Positions 34,616-43,102 of a stretch of 64,000 nt of DNA are shown piece after piece (position 1 is the first letter of the stretch; every line of letters begins with the position of its first letter). The stretch lies in assembly GCA_038326325.1 (NCBI GenBank), contig JBBQJW010000001.1:1-64000 (forward strand), in the 5' to 3' direction. Source of the stretch: UBA10324 sp038326325 (GTDB lineage: Bacteria > Bacteroidota > Bacteroidia > Chitinophagales > UBA10324). The position numbers were made by a program, and so were the translations under genes. Under the pieces are notes generated by a model that worked only from the letters and a program-made list of their open reading frames with translations, was not told the DNA's origin and did no database searches.

Positions 34616-37267
34616 ATGGTAAATAAGAGAATGATTAAATGGGCTGCTCTTATCGCAGTTCTGATAACGACAGTTGTCGGAGGTTTAAAAATTTACAATC
34701 ACTACCAGCCATCGGGTAGAAATAATTTATTAAAGCGAGCTGTGCCGCGAGATGCTGCATTTTTTATTGAAGTGCAGAATATGAAAAAGCTTGCCCGCAA
34801 CCTTGAAAAATATTCTTACTCCAATGAACTTTCGCGCCTTCCTTTATTTCAAAAGCTGAGCGAATATATTTCTGTTTTAAATCCATTATGCGAAAAAAAT
34901 AGTGACTGGAGAAACGCATTGTATTCAAACACTTTTATTTCTTCTTACCATTTCATAGGCGATAACAAATTTGATATTGTTCTTTTGCTCGACTTCAGTA
35001 ATCATGGCGAACCTGATTTTGAAAAACAATTAACTAAAATAAAAGCACAGACCGCCTCTCGAAATTTCAGAGGAGAAAAAATATATGAAGTTGAATTTAC
35101 TGATAGAAAGAAATTGAATATCGCATTTGTAAATGATGTTTGCATCATCAGTTCTACTGCATCTCTTACAGAAGATGCAATGGCGCAAATGATGGGACGA
35201 AATAATCTGATTGAAGAAAAATCGTTTTCAGATTTATTAAAACCACTTCCTGAAAAATTTGATGTAACACTTTATATCAATTATAAAAACCTTGGGGATT
35301 TTATTTCAGGATATTCCATTCCGGAAGCAACCGACTATCTGAATTCATTTTCATCGTTTGCTGATTGGTCGGCCTTCGATTTAAAATTTGAAAAGAATGA
35401 AATTGGAATTCACGGTTACACAACTACAGATCAAAAATCAAAGTGGTTGTATCAATTTGATGCAACTACAACGCTCAATAATTTAACAAGCAATTTTATT
35501 CCTGATAATGCTGCGATGGTAATGTCATCTTCACTCGGAACAAATTCTGCATTTAATAAAACAAATTCATCGTTGCAATCTGATCCTGATTTCAGAATGT
35601 ATATAAAACCCTGGATTGGAAAAGAAGTTGATTTTGTTTTGACTGAACCAGTGAATGAAAATTTTGCGCCGCAGTCATTTTTAGTTTTCAATGACATTGA
35701 TGCAAAGCGAACAAGTGAAGTACTGTTACAGTATGCCAATGTAAAATCAGGAGGTGACAGTTCAATATTTTTTCAATATAAATCAATTTCAATTTTCCAA
35801 TTGAAAGTCGGTGATGTATTCAAAAAATATTTTCCGAATTCATTAGTTGCAGTCAGCAATCCTTTTTGTTGTGTGTATGGCAACTCTGTAATTATGAGTA
35901 ATTCGCTTGGGCAAATGAAAATGTATATTGATAAACTGAATGACAAAAGCACAATTTCCGAGAGTGTTTTTCAGAAATCAGGATTTAAAAATTCACAATA
36001 TTCATTCTGGCTTAATCCTGCGCGACTAAAAGATTTTGTTAGAGCACTTGCATCCTATGATTTCAAAAAAAGTTATTCGAGTTACAACGAAACAATCCGC
36101 AAATGCAATTCAATAATTCTTCCATTTACACTAAAAGAAAATTTTTACGAAACTATAGGCGCCATTTCCTTTTCTGAAATAAAAAAACCTGCAGAGGGTT
36201 ACGCATGGAAAACAGAATTGGATGCAGTGGCAATAATTTCTCCGCAGGCAATGAACGATGCAGATGGAAATAAAATTGTTTTTATTCAGGATGCATTCAA
36301 TCAATTGTATTGCATTAATAAAGTCGGAGATATTGTCTGGAAAAGAAAATTGGATTCACCGGTGATGGGAACAATTTATCAATTGGATTTATACAGTAAC
36401 AGTCAGCAGCAATATGTACTCAACACAAGTGGAGGAATTTATTTATTCGACATCAATGGAAAGGATATAAATAATTTTCCGATTCGGTTAGCGGCGACTG
36501 CGACTGCACCATTGAGCATGATTGATTTTGATGGTCGCCAACAGTTCAAATATTTTATCACATGCAGCAACGGGTGTATTTATGGTTTTGAAAAAAGTGG
36601 TCGCCCATTGGAAGGATGGAATCCGAACGCAGCAAATGGAAGTGTAAAAAATCCAATTCAGTTTTTCAAGGCTGGTAAAACAGAATTTTTAATTGTTGCG
36701 GATGAAACCGGTAAACTTTTATTCTTCGACCGTAACGGTAGAAAGGCAAGTAAGGAATATAAAACTTCATTAAGTATTACTGCTCCCTTAATGTTGAGCA
36801 AAAAGAATCAGGTGCTAGCGATTGACAATCCCGGAAAAATTTATGCGTTAGGATTGGATGGAAAATCGAAACTCTATAATATCATTCCCGAAGAATCGCA
36901 ATTTGCAATTATGAATATGGGTAAGGATACAAGTGTTGAAGCAAATCTTTTGATAAAAAATAAACTGATGCGCATTGCAACTGACAGCGCTCAACTGTTC
37001 ACTTATTTCTTTGCAAATGGAAATCCTTCTGCATTGAAAATATTAAATTGGGATAATACCAATGAGAATCTTGCATTGGCAATTGATGAAACAAATCAGC
37101 TGTTATATCTGATAAACGATGAGGGGAAATTATTAAACGGTTTTCCTAAGAAAGGAAGTTCTCAAACATCGCTTACTGATTTGTACGGAAACAATGAAGG
37201 AGTTTTATTAACTGTAATAAACGGAAATGAATTAATTGCATATCCGATTGATGTAACAGTTCAATAA
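34616..37267 (+). CDS. Membrane-anchored protein with DUF3352-like and PQQ-like propeller parts
   Basis: An 883-residue protein with one N-terminal membrane anchor (about residues 8-26). The first half (about 40-520) begins RAVPRDAAFFIEVQNMKKLARNL and resembles DUF3352-type periplasmic domains. The second half (about 535-880) contains repeated blades of the type NQLYCINKVGDIVWKRKL, GGIYLFDINGKDINNFP and GKLLFFDRNGRKASKEY, as in PQQ-like or FG-GAP beta-propellers that scaffold outer-membrane assembly. It is probably periplasmic; the exact role is unknown. A second possible ATG five codons in would change little. Confidence 0.65.
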   Translation: MVNKRMIKWAALIAVLITTVVGGLKIYNHYQPSGRNNLLKRAVPRDAAFFIEVQNMKKLARNLEKYSYSNELSRLPLFQKLSEYISVLNPLCEKNSDWRNALYSNTFISSYHFIGDNKFDIVLLLDFSNHGEPDFEKQLTKIKAQTASRNFRGEKIYEVEFTDRKKLNIAFVNDVCIISSTASLTEDAMAQMMGRNNLIEEKSFSDLLKPLPEKFDVTLYINYKNLGDFISGYSIPEATDYLNSFSSFADWSAFDLKFEKNEIGIHGYTTTDQKSKWLYQFDATTTLNNLTSNFIPDNAAMVMSSSLGTNSAFNKTNSSLQSDPDFRMYIKPWIGKEVDFVLTEPVNENFAPQSFLVFNDIDAKRTSEVLLQYANVKSGGDSSIFFQYKSISIFQLKVGDVFKKYFPNSLVAVSNPFCCVYGNSVIMSNSLGQMKMYIDKLNDKSTISESVFQKSGFKNSQYSFWLNPARLKDFVRALASYDFKKSYSSYNETIRKCNSIILPFTLKENFYETIGAISFSEIKKPAEGYAWKTELDAVAIISPQAMNDADGNKIVFIQDAFNQLYCINKVGDIVWKRKLDSPVMGTIYQLDLYSNSQQQYVLNTSGGIYLFDINGKDINNFPIRLAATATAPLSMIDFDGRQQFKYFITCSNGCIYGFEKSGRPLEGWNPNAANGSVKNPIQFFKAGKTEFLIVADETGKLLFFDRNGRKASKEYKTSLSITAPLMLSKKNQVLAIDNPGKIYALGLDGKSKLYNIIPEESQFAIMNMGKDTSVEANLLIKNKLMRIATDSAQLFTYFFANGNPSALKILNWDNTNENLALAIDETNQLLYLINDEGKLLNGFPKKGSSQTSLTDLYGNNEGVLLTVINGNELIAYPIDVTVQ

Positions 37268-37302
37268 TGATTTAAAAACTGAAATTCAGACTTCAATAAT
37301 AG

Positions 37303-38001
37303 TTACCACTTAATTATTTCCTTTCCCTGCTGATGTAACAGTTCATTTGTTTTTACAAAATGATTGCAACCGAAAAAACCGTTGTAAGCTGAGAAAGGAG
37401 AAGGGTGAGCCGCCTTTAAAACAAAATGTTTTGAATTGTCAATCAGCGATTCTTTATCCTGCGCATATCTTCCCCATAACAAAAACACAACTCCTGTTTT
37501 TTCTTTCGAAATATTCTCAATCACTTTATTGGTGAATTGCTCCCAACCTTTTTGGTGATGTGATGCCGGTTGATTTGCGCGAACTGTAAGTAAGGCATTT
37601 AATAAAAGCACCCCTTGTTTTGCCCATCGTTCTAAATTGCCAGACTGAGGAAATGATGTTCCAATTGTTTGATTTATTTCTTTGAAGATGTTTTGAAGAG
37701 ATGGCGGGGGCTTAACTCCATCAGCAACCGAGAAGCACAAGCCGTGTGCTTGTCCCGCACCATGATAAGGATCCTGACCCAGTATCACCACTTTTACTTC
37801 ATCAAAAGGAGTAAGATTAAACGCATTGAAGATGAATGAGCCGGAAGGATAAATGATTTGCCCTTCTGCTCTTTCTTTCAGTAAAAAATTTTTCAATTCA
37901 AGAAAATAGGGCTTAGCAAATTCAGCGTTCATCACACCTTTCCAGCTTTCTTCAAGTGAGGGGTTTATGATTGATGTTATTTTTGATTCAGTTTCAGTCA
38001 T
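37303..38001 (-). CDS. ung: Uracil-DNA glycosylase
   Basis: A 232-residue family-1 UDG, which removes uracil from DNA in base-excision repair. The catalytic water-activating loop is GQDPYHGAGQAHGLCFSV (catalytic Asp77 from the chosen start), the leucine-loop region is HPSPFSAYNGFFGCNHF with the conserved His, and LNALLTVRANQPASHHQKGW is intact. The start MTETESK (38001) is preferred; an ATG six codons upstream gives only a short extra tail. Confidence 0.94.
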   Translation of the reverse strand: MTETESKITSIINPSLEESWKGVMNAEFAKPYFLELKNFLLKERAEGQIIYPSGSFIFNAFNLTPFDEVKVVILGQDPYHGAGQAHGLCFSVADGVKPPPSLQNIFKEINQTIGTSFPQSGNLERWAKQGVLLLNALLTVRANQPASHHQKGWEQFTNKVIENISKEKTGVVFLLWGRYAQDKESLIDNSKHFVLKAAHPSPFSAYNGFFGCNHFVKTNELLHQQGKEIIKW

Positions 38002-38100
38002 GCGATTGCTATTGAGCAAACCTAAAATAAATTTTAAATGACCTTATAATTCTCTTTTTCGGTATCTAAAGATTGAATGTTATCAATCGCTTGCTTTAAA

Positions 38101-38108
38101 TATATTTG
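38101..38108 (+). promoter_or_regulatory. Probable -7 element (TATATTTG) of tRNA-Arg promoter
   Basis: TATATTTG matches TAnnTTTG and lies 60 bases before the tRNA, with TTG-containing sequence upstream. It would drive the tRNA and perhaps the SET-domain gene. Confidence 0.45.
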
Positions 38109-38167
38109 CGCCTCTGAAAAAAATCAGGGTTAGTTCTCTGAACTAAAAATTGTTCTTTCATAAAATT

Positions 38168-38240
38168 GGTCCGGTAGCTCAGGGGATAGAGCAACAGCCT
38201 TCTAAGCTGTGGGTCATTGGTTCGATTCCAATCCGGATCA
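38168..38240 (+). tRNA. tRNA-Arg (anticodon TCT)
   Basis: A 73-base cloverleaf. Acceptor arms GGTCCGG and CCGGATC pair with one G-T; the D arm contains AGCTCAGGGGATAGAGC; the anticodon stem ACAGC/GCTGT encloses CTTCTAA with anticodon TCT at 38201-38203; the T arm contains GGTTCGATTCC. CCA is not encoded. It reads AGA (and AGG) codons. Base 37 is A, the site for the t6A modification whose pathway gene sua5 is nearby. Confidence 0.96.
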
Positions 38241-38280
38241 CATCTAAAATTTTATTTTCATTTTTTAAATTCATTCATCA

Positions 38281-38778
38281 TTGTTATTTGTTAAGAAGAG
38301 TCAGATACCCGGGGCGGGAAGAGGGTTATTTACTGATACACTAATAAAAAAAGACGCAAAGGTTTTAGAATATATCGGAGAGATTATTACCTGGGCGGAA
38401 GCTGAGAAGCGCGATGATGATGGAAAGGGTGGTTATGTTTTTTATATTACAAAGTATAAATGTATAGATGCTTATGCCGAACCTGAAAACCTTGCGCGTT
38501 TTGCAAATGATGCACGAGGACTAACAAGAAAGAAAGGTTGCCGCAACAATAGTTATTATGCAGTTCGAAATCGTCGATCATATATTATTGCAAGCAGAAA
38601 TATAAAACCAGGCGAAGAAATTTTTGTGTGGTATGGAACAGATTACTGGTTGCCGTGGTTAGAAAGTATAAAGGCACAGGCGAAAAAGAAAAAAGCAGAA
38701 GCGAAAGCAAAGGCTGCGCACAAGAAATTAAAAATTGAAGTAGAGCCGCATCATCATCCGAAGCGCTCAACTCGATAG
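38281..38778 (+). CDS. SET-domain protein (putative protein-lysine methyltransferase)
   Basis: A 165-residue protein. The SET fold is visible in order: SQIPGAGRGLFT (residues 7-18), VLEYIGEIITWAEAE, CIDAYAEPENLARFANDARG (the N/H-rich SAM-binding segment), CRNNSYYAV, and ASRNIKPGEEIFVWYGTDYW (residues 104-123), the usual GEE(L/I)...YG closing motif. A basic Ala/Lys tail (residues 131-165) follows. SET enzymes methylate lysines on proteins; bacterial targets are mostly unknown. Translation seems to start at TTG (38281) as no in-frame ATG fits. It starts 41 bases after the tRNA and its end overlaps the convergent sua5 gene by 12 bases. Confidence 0.88.
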   Translation: MLFVKKSQIPGAGRGLFTDTLIKKDAKVLEYIGEIITWAEAEKRDDDGKGGYVFYITKYKCIDAYAEPENLARFANDARGLTRKKGCRNNSYYAVRNRRSYIIASRNIKPGEEIFVWYGTDYWLPWLESIKAQAKKKKAEAKAKAAHKKLKIEVEPHHHPKRSTR

Positions 38779-39735
38779 CATATGTAACAGTCGGTTCGAT
38801 ATTGCTTTACCGATTGCCGAGTTACCGAAATCTCTTTTTATAAAATAAGCCTGTTCAACATGGAGCGAATCCAGCTCGAACATTTTTCGGTAGAGATTTG
38901 ATGCAACTTCATGCAGGTTGTTTTCAGAACCGAGCGAAATGAGTTTATGTTTTCCGGTGAAAGAAAATTTATTCAGGTCTTCCGCCAAACCAATAACAGC
39001 GAAATTATTTTGAATTGAAATTTCTGATGAAGTGTGAATGGAAGTTAAAGGTGTAACAGGAGAATAATGCTTGTACTTGCTTCCGGGAGTTGTTATTCCA
39101 AACGAAGATTCCTCTGTTACTGTAACAGTTGTGTTTCGCAAACACCATTCAATATCTTCTTTGCCAATTGCTCCGGGGCGAAGAATTTTTACTTCATCAT
39201 TTTTTCTGCAATCTAAAATCGTTGATTCCAATCCAAATTTGCTTGCTCCGCCGTCAAGTACTCCGTCAATTTTATTTCCTAAATCTGCTTCCACCATTTC
39301 TGCAGTTGTTGCACTGAATTTTCCTGATGTGTTTGCAGAAGGGGCAGCTAATGGAAACGAAATATTTTTCATCAGCTTTAATAAAATTTCGTGCATCGGT
39401 ATGCGAATAATTACATGTGATGAACCTCTAGTTGCTGCATGTAACGGTGATGGCATTTTTAAAGGCAGTAAATAACTCACCGGTCCGGGCGAAAATAAAT
39501 TTACTAATTGTTCAACATATTTTGGATAGTGTAATAGAAATCTTTTTGCTTCTTCAAACGAATGGAAATGACAAATGAGAGGATTATCAGCAGGGCGATT
39601 TTTTATCTGAAAAATTTTTGCAATCGCCTTTTCGTTTGTTGCATCTGCCGCAAGACCGTAAACTGTTTCAGTGGGAATGGCAATTACTCCACCTTTGTAT
39701 AAAATTTTTGATGCTTCTTCAATTGAAATTTTCAT
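38767..39735 (-). CDS. sua5: L-threonylcarbamoyladenylate synthase (Sua5 type)
   Basis: A 322-residue enzyme making threonylcarbamoyl-AMP from threonine, bicarbonate and ATP for t6A37 of tRNAs reading ANN codons. The YrdC domain has GGVIAIPTETVYGLAADA (residues 15-32), KNRPADNPLICH and the SAPSANTSGK-type segment APSANTSGKFS. The linker GSKYKHYSP and a C-terminal Sua5 domain (about 215-322) mark the long Sua5 rather than short YrdC form. It contains a 15-base perfect palindrome made of two fused octamers at 39114-39128. Confidence 0.93.
   Translation of the reverse strand: MKISIEEASKILYKGGVIAIPTETVYGLAADATNEKAIAKIFQIKNRPADNPLICHFHSFEEAKRFLLHYPKYVEQLVNLFSPGPVSYLLPLKMPSPLHAATRGSSHVIIRIPMHEILLKLMKNISFPLAAPSANTSGKFSATTAEMVEADLGNKIDGVLDGGASKFGLESTILDCRKNDEVKILRPGAIGKEDIEWCLRNTTVTVTEESSFGITTPGSKYKHYSPVTPLTSIHTSSEISIQNNFAVIGLAEDLNKFSFTGKHKLISLGSENNLHEVASNLYRKMFELDSLHVEQAYFIKRDFGNSAIGKAISNRLLHMLSS
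39114..39128. repeat. Head-to-head octamer palindrome CTGTTACTGTAACAG
   Basis: Two copies of the dispersed motif in opposite orientation overlap around a central T to form a 15-base palindrome inside sua5. Confidence 0.85.
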
Positions 39736-39742
39736 CAGCCGA

Positions 39743-41071
39743 TTAATAATTAATCACGGATGAAATTTTATATCTGATAATGGAAAGAAATCTTTTTAAT
39801 TCTTCACTATCTAAGGTTGAATTTTTTAGAACTATCAATTCGATTTTCTCATTTCCGTTTTCAATTACAAAAACATTTCCATTTTCTGATTTGTCATTCA
39901 GTCGGTAAGTTTTAATATTCCTTCGCGCAGCAAATTCATTTTTTACTTTTTCCAATTTAAAACTTAAACCAGTTTCATTTTTTACAAACTGCTGTAACAG
40001 TGATTTGTTGATTGAAATATTTTTATTGAAATGGGACACACAATAATTATTGCTCTGATTCGAAACCCATTTCTGATAAACATTTTTTGATTCGGGTAAA
40101 GTATCGTTGGACATAAGCGGAATTCCAGGCATTGGAACTGAAATGACACTGCACGGATAAACATATAACCAGCCTTCGTCGCTGATATCGTTATAGTTCG
40201 CATCAACCGACTCAACAGTAAATCCTTTTTTTCTGAGCAATGAAATAACACCCGAATCACCTGTTAAATGGGCAGCACCGAAGGCGGCAAAAGTGCTTTG
40301 CCGTTTTATCATGGCTTCAATATTATCTGCCATTCCTTTGTTGCGCTCAAATAAAATTTTCGCTACAAAATCTGAAGGGAATAAATCGTTGTCTTCGCTG
40401 TTCACCAAAATAGCTAACTCGCCATTAACATAATGATTGATAAATGTGTCGATGCTTTTATTCTGATTTTCATCGCGAATGGATTTCATCAGAAAAATTA
40501 TTTGCTGTGGAACAGATAGATAATTGAAAACATTTAATTGCGTCTGTAACAGTTCAAGTGCCTCCACTTTTTTTCCTGATTTGTTTGCCATCTCTTCAAA
40601 ATATTCGTCAAGAAAAAATTGATTTGAATTCTTATTTGATGAATCTTTCATCAATTCTCCCTGCGAAAGCATCGTGGCGAGGTAAATCGGTTTCAATCGT
40701 TCAAACAAAGTAATCGGAAGTCCAATACTACTTTGAATTTTTTGTTGCAATGAATCGTACTGACTTTTGGTTAGAAAACTTTCAATTGTTTTTCCGCTGT
40801 CCATCATCATGTTGCTGATAACTTCTTCTCGATTGAGATCATCTAATTTTAATTCCATCGCAAAAACTTTGCATCGTGCAAAACAATTCAGTACTGAATC
40901 GCTGAAATGAAAAACCCGTTTGTCGCGGGTGTGCATTGTGCCATATAAATAAGAGTTTGTTTTTAATCCGTTACCTGAAATTCGCCAGAGCAAAGTTCCG
41001 CTTGTTGGAAGTGTAACGGCTTTTACTATTACAGTTAAAAAAACAAAAACAATTGATAAGTATTTTATCAT
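39743..41071 (-). CDS. TraB/GumN family protein
   Basis: A 442-residue exported protein (hydrophobic residues 4-19). The TraB/GumN domain has LWRISGNGLKTNSYLYGTMH near the start (GT-H motif), an ELKLDD segment, and FAAFGAAHLTGDSGVISLLRKKGFTVE (about residues 258-285). Family members are thought to be metallo-peptidase-like, with few proven activities. A further C-terminal domain of about 130 residues is unassigned. Its start overlaps the stop of the upstream TPR gene by four bases, so the two are translationally coupled. Confidence 0.85.
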   Translation of the reverse strand: MIKYLSIVFVFLTVIVKAVTLPTSGTLLWRISGNGLKTNSYLYGTMHTRDKRVFHFSDSVLNCFARCKVFAMELKLDDLNREEVISNMMMDSGKTIESFLTKSQYDSLQQKIQSSIGLPITLFERLKPIYLATMLSQGELMKDSSNKNSNQFFLDEYFEEMANKSGKKVEALELLQTQLNVFNYLSVPQQIIFLMKSIRDENQNKSIDTFINHYVNGELAILVNSEDNDLFPSDFVAKILFERNKGMADNIEAMIKRQSTFAAFGAAHLTGDSGVISLLRKKGFTVESVDANYNDISDEGWLYVYPCSVISVPMPGIPLMSNDTLPESKNVYQKWVSNQSNNYCVSHFNKNISINKSLLQQFVKNETGLSFKLEKVKNEFAARRNIKTYRLNDKSENGNVFVIENGNEKIELIVLKNSTLDSEELKRFLSIIRYKISSVINY

Positions 41072-41886
41072 TTAGCTGTTTGAATCTCGTCTAAAAGTTT
41101 TTTGCACTGCACTAAGTAGTTTGTATCGTCTGCTACTCTTGGTTTTAGCAATAATCCTTTCTTTAAAGTATCGATTGCCTTGTCATCTTTTTCAATATCG
41201 TGATAAGCAGTTGCGAGATCGAGATAAAATAAGACATCGTTCGGGTCAATACTGATTGCTTTGGTGTAACACTCAATCGCTTTGTTTACATCAGCACCTT
41301 CGGGCAAGCCGCCGAATAATGAATTTGCAACAGCTCGTTCAGCAAAATTCAAATTGGCAACTTCATAATTCCATTTACCCAATACATGCCACGCACCTGC
41401 ATGATTCGGGTTGTATTTAAGAGCGAGGTCAACATAATTTTTTATATCCCGGCTTGCACCCACTTTATCTTTTGCTCCGCTGATAAGCGCCATTCTTCCC
41501 ATAGCAACCGCCATTGCATAATTTGATTCTGCATCAGTCGGATTTAGCTTTAAAGCTTTCACCGCATATTGTTTTGCTGTAACAAAATACTCGCGCTTCT
41601 TGGTGTCGTCTGCCTGGCGGTTGCCAATTCTTGAACACATGATGCTTGCATTCCATGCTGCTTCATAATTATTCGGGTCGCTTTTCAATGCCGCCTTAAA
41701 TTTTTCGAGTGCCGCTTCTTCCTTCATTTGAGCAAGCAAATCTTTTCCCTGCTTCACTAATAGCGGAGCATCTGAAGATTGCGCAAACAGAAAATTTATT
41801 GAGAGAAGTAAAAAGAATGAAATGAAAATTGTTTTACTCAATGCTTTTATTTTTTTTGATAGGTGTTCGTGAATCTTCGATTTCAT
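41068..41886 (-). CDS. Exported TPR protein
   Basis: A 272-residue protein with a signal sequence (about residues 16-35, cleavage near LFAQ). It is composed of about six TPR units, including GKDLLAQMKEEAALEKFKAALKSDPNNYEAAWN and AIECYTKAISIDPNDVLFYLDLATAY. A periplasmic scaffold role is likely. It forms a coupled pair with the TraB/GumN gene (4-base overlap). Confidence 0.82.
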   Translation of the reverse strand: MKSKIHEHLSKKIKALSKTIFISFFLLLSINFLFAQSSDAPLLVKQGKDLLAQMKEEAALEKFKAALKSDPNNYEAAWNASIMCSRIGNRQADDTKKREYFVTAKQYAVKALKLNPTDAESNYAMAVAMGRMALISGAKDKVGASRDIKNYVDLALKYNPNHAGAWHVLGKWNYEVANLNFAERAVANSLFGGLPEGADVNKAIECYTKAISIDPNDVLFYLDLATAYHDIEKDDKAIDTLKKGLLLKPRVADDTNYLVQCKKLLDEIQTAK

Positions 41887-41952
41887 TAATGAAATTTATT
41901 TGAATTTGTTTCTGAATTTAATTTCGATTCAATAATAGGAATGAAAAAATGA

Positions 41953-42969
41953 TTATGACGATACTTTCATTGCATCAATCAAAGGATTAATTTTTTTAAA
42001 CCATAACGAAGGAATAAGCGCGGTATAAAACGATCCGAAATATCCACTTGGCAACATCGGACTTTCTTCATAAGATTTTAAAGTATGGTAGGGTTTTGAA
42101 GCATAATAATGATGATCAGCATGGCGTGAAAGTTCAATCAATGCAAAGCGACTAAGCAGATGATCTGATTGCCAGCTATGCGTTGCATTTACTCTTTCAT
42201 TCTCGTCGCGCACTAACCCATAATGCTCAATGTAATTCACATATTCTAAAATCAGTATGGCAATAAAACTCTGAAGCAGGAACGCAAAAAGAATTTTCAG
42301 GCCGAAAAAATAAAGAAGTGTAACACTCAGAATAATTTCAGTTAGAAGAATCTTTACAACAAAATTGCTGAGTGAGTATTGAAGCGCACTTTGTTTTCGT
42401 AATCTGCCGGCTTCAATTTTTATTGCACTGATAAATTGATTTGGAATTGTTCGCGCAACGAAATGATAAACTGATTCACCATAATAAGCAGTAGCAGGAT
42501 CTTTTTTTGTTCCTACTAATTTGTGATGCCCTTTGATATGCTCAATATAAAAATGACCATAGTTAACTGTTACTAAATTCCAGATACCAATCAATCGAAA
42601 CATTTTTTCTTTTCGATGAATCATTTCATGTGCTGAAGTCAAACCTGCTAAAGCACTGTTCAAACCCGTTGACACGGAAGCAGCAATTATCCAGATACCA
42701 TTCAATAAACCGGAATGAATTCCATAAAATAAACTCAGCAAACAAACTGATTGAAAAATTCCGTGAGCGATTAAAACGAGATTTGGTAAAACAGAAGAGA
42801 ACTGATTTTCTTTTTTGTCTTCTTGAAAAAATTGTTCACTGAAAGTCATAATTGCTAAACCATAAAACGCATTCATTAAACTGAATGGTCCGCCTAATAA
42901 ATTTCCAGCAATAACTAACGGAACAGGAGAGAGGCTTAATAAATATTTTAATGCGGGTACTGATTTCAT
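41953..42969 (-). CDS. alkB: Alkane 1-monooxygenase (AlkB-like membrane di-iron hydroxylase)
   Basis: A 338-residue integral membrane protein with about six helices. All histidine boxes for the di-iron centre are present: HEMIHR (residues 114-119), EHIKGHH (143-149), the AlkB-specific NYIEHYGL (245-252) and SRHADHH (281-287). It would hydroxylate the terminal carbon of alkanes or alkyl chains using electrons from rubredoxin. No rubredoxin or reductase gene is in the window. Other members of the membrane-hydroxylase family are possible, but NYIEHYGL favours AlkB. Confidence 0.9.
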   Translation of the reverse strand: MKSVPALKYLLSLSPVPLVIAGNLLGGPFSLMNAFYGLAIMTFSEQFFQEDKKENQFSSVLPNLVLIAHGIFQSVCLLSLFYGIHSGLLNGIWIIAASVSTGLNSALAGLTSAHEMIHRKEKMFRLIGIWNLVTVNYGHFYIEHIKGHHKLVGTKKDPATAYYGESVYHFVARTIPNQFISAIKIEAGRLRKQSALQYSLSNFVVKILLTEIILSVTLLYFFGLKILFAFLLQSFIAILILEYVNYIEHYGLVRDENERVNATHSWQSDHLLSRFALIELSRHADHHYYASKPYHTLKSYEESPMLPSGYFGSFYTALIPSLWFKKINPLIDAMKVSS

Positions 42970-43102
42970 TTTTATTGGTTCACTACTTCTTCAAAAATAC
43001 TTATTTCAACAATGAATTTGAAATCAACTTATCAAATACATTTTACGGGTAGCAATTATAAAACGCCAAAATTGTTTTTTACTTTTCCGAAAATTAATTC
43101 TA

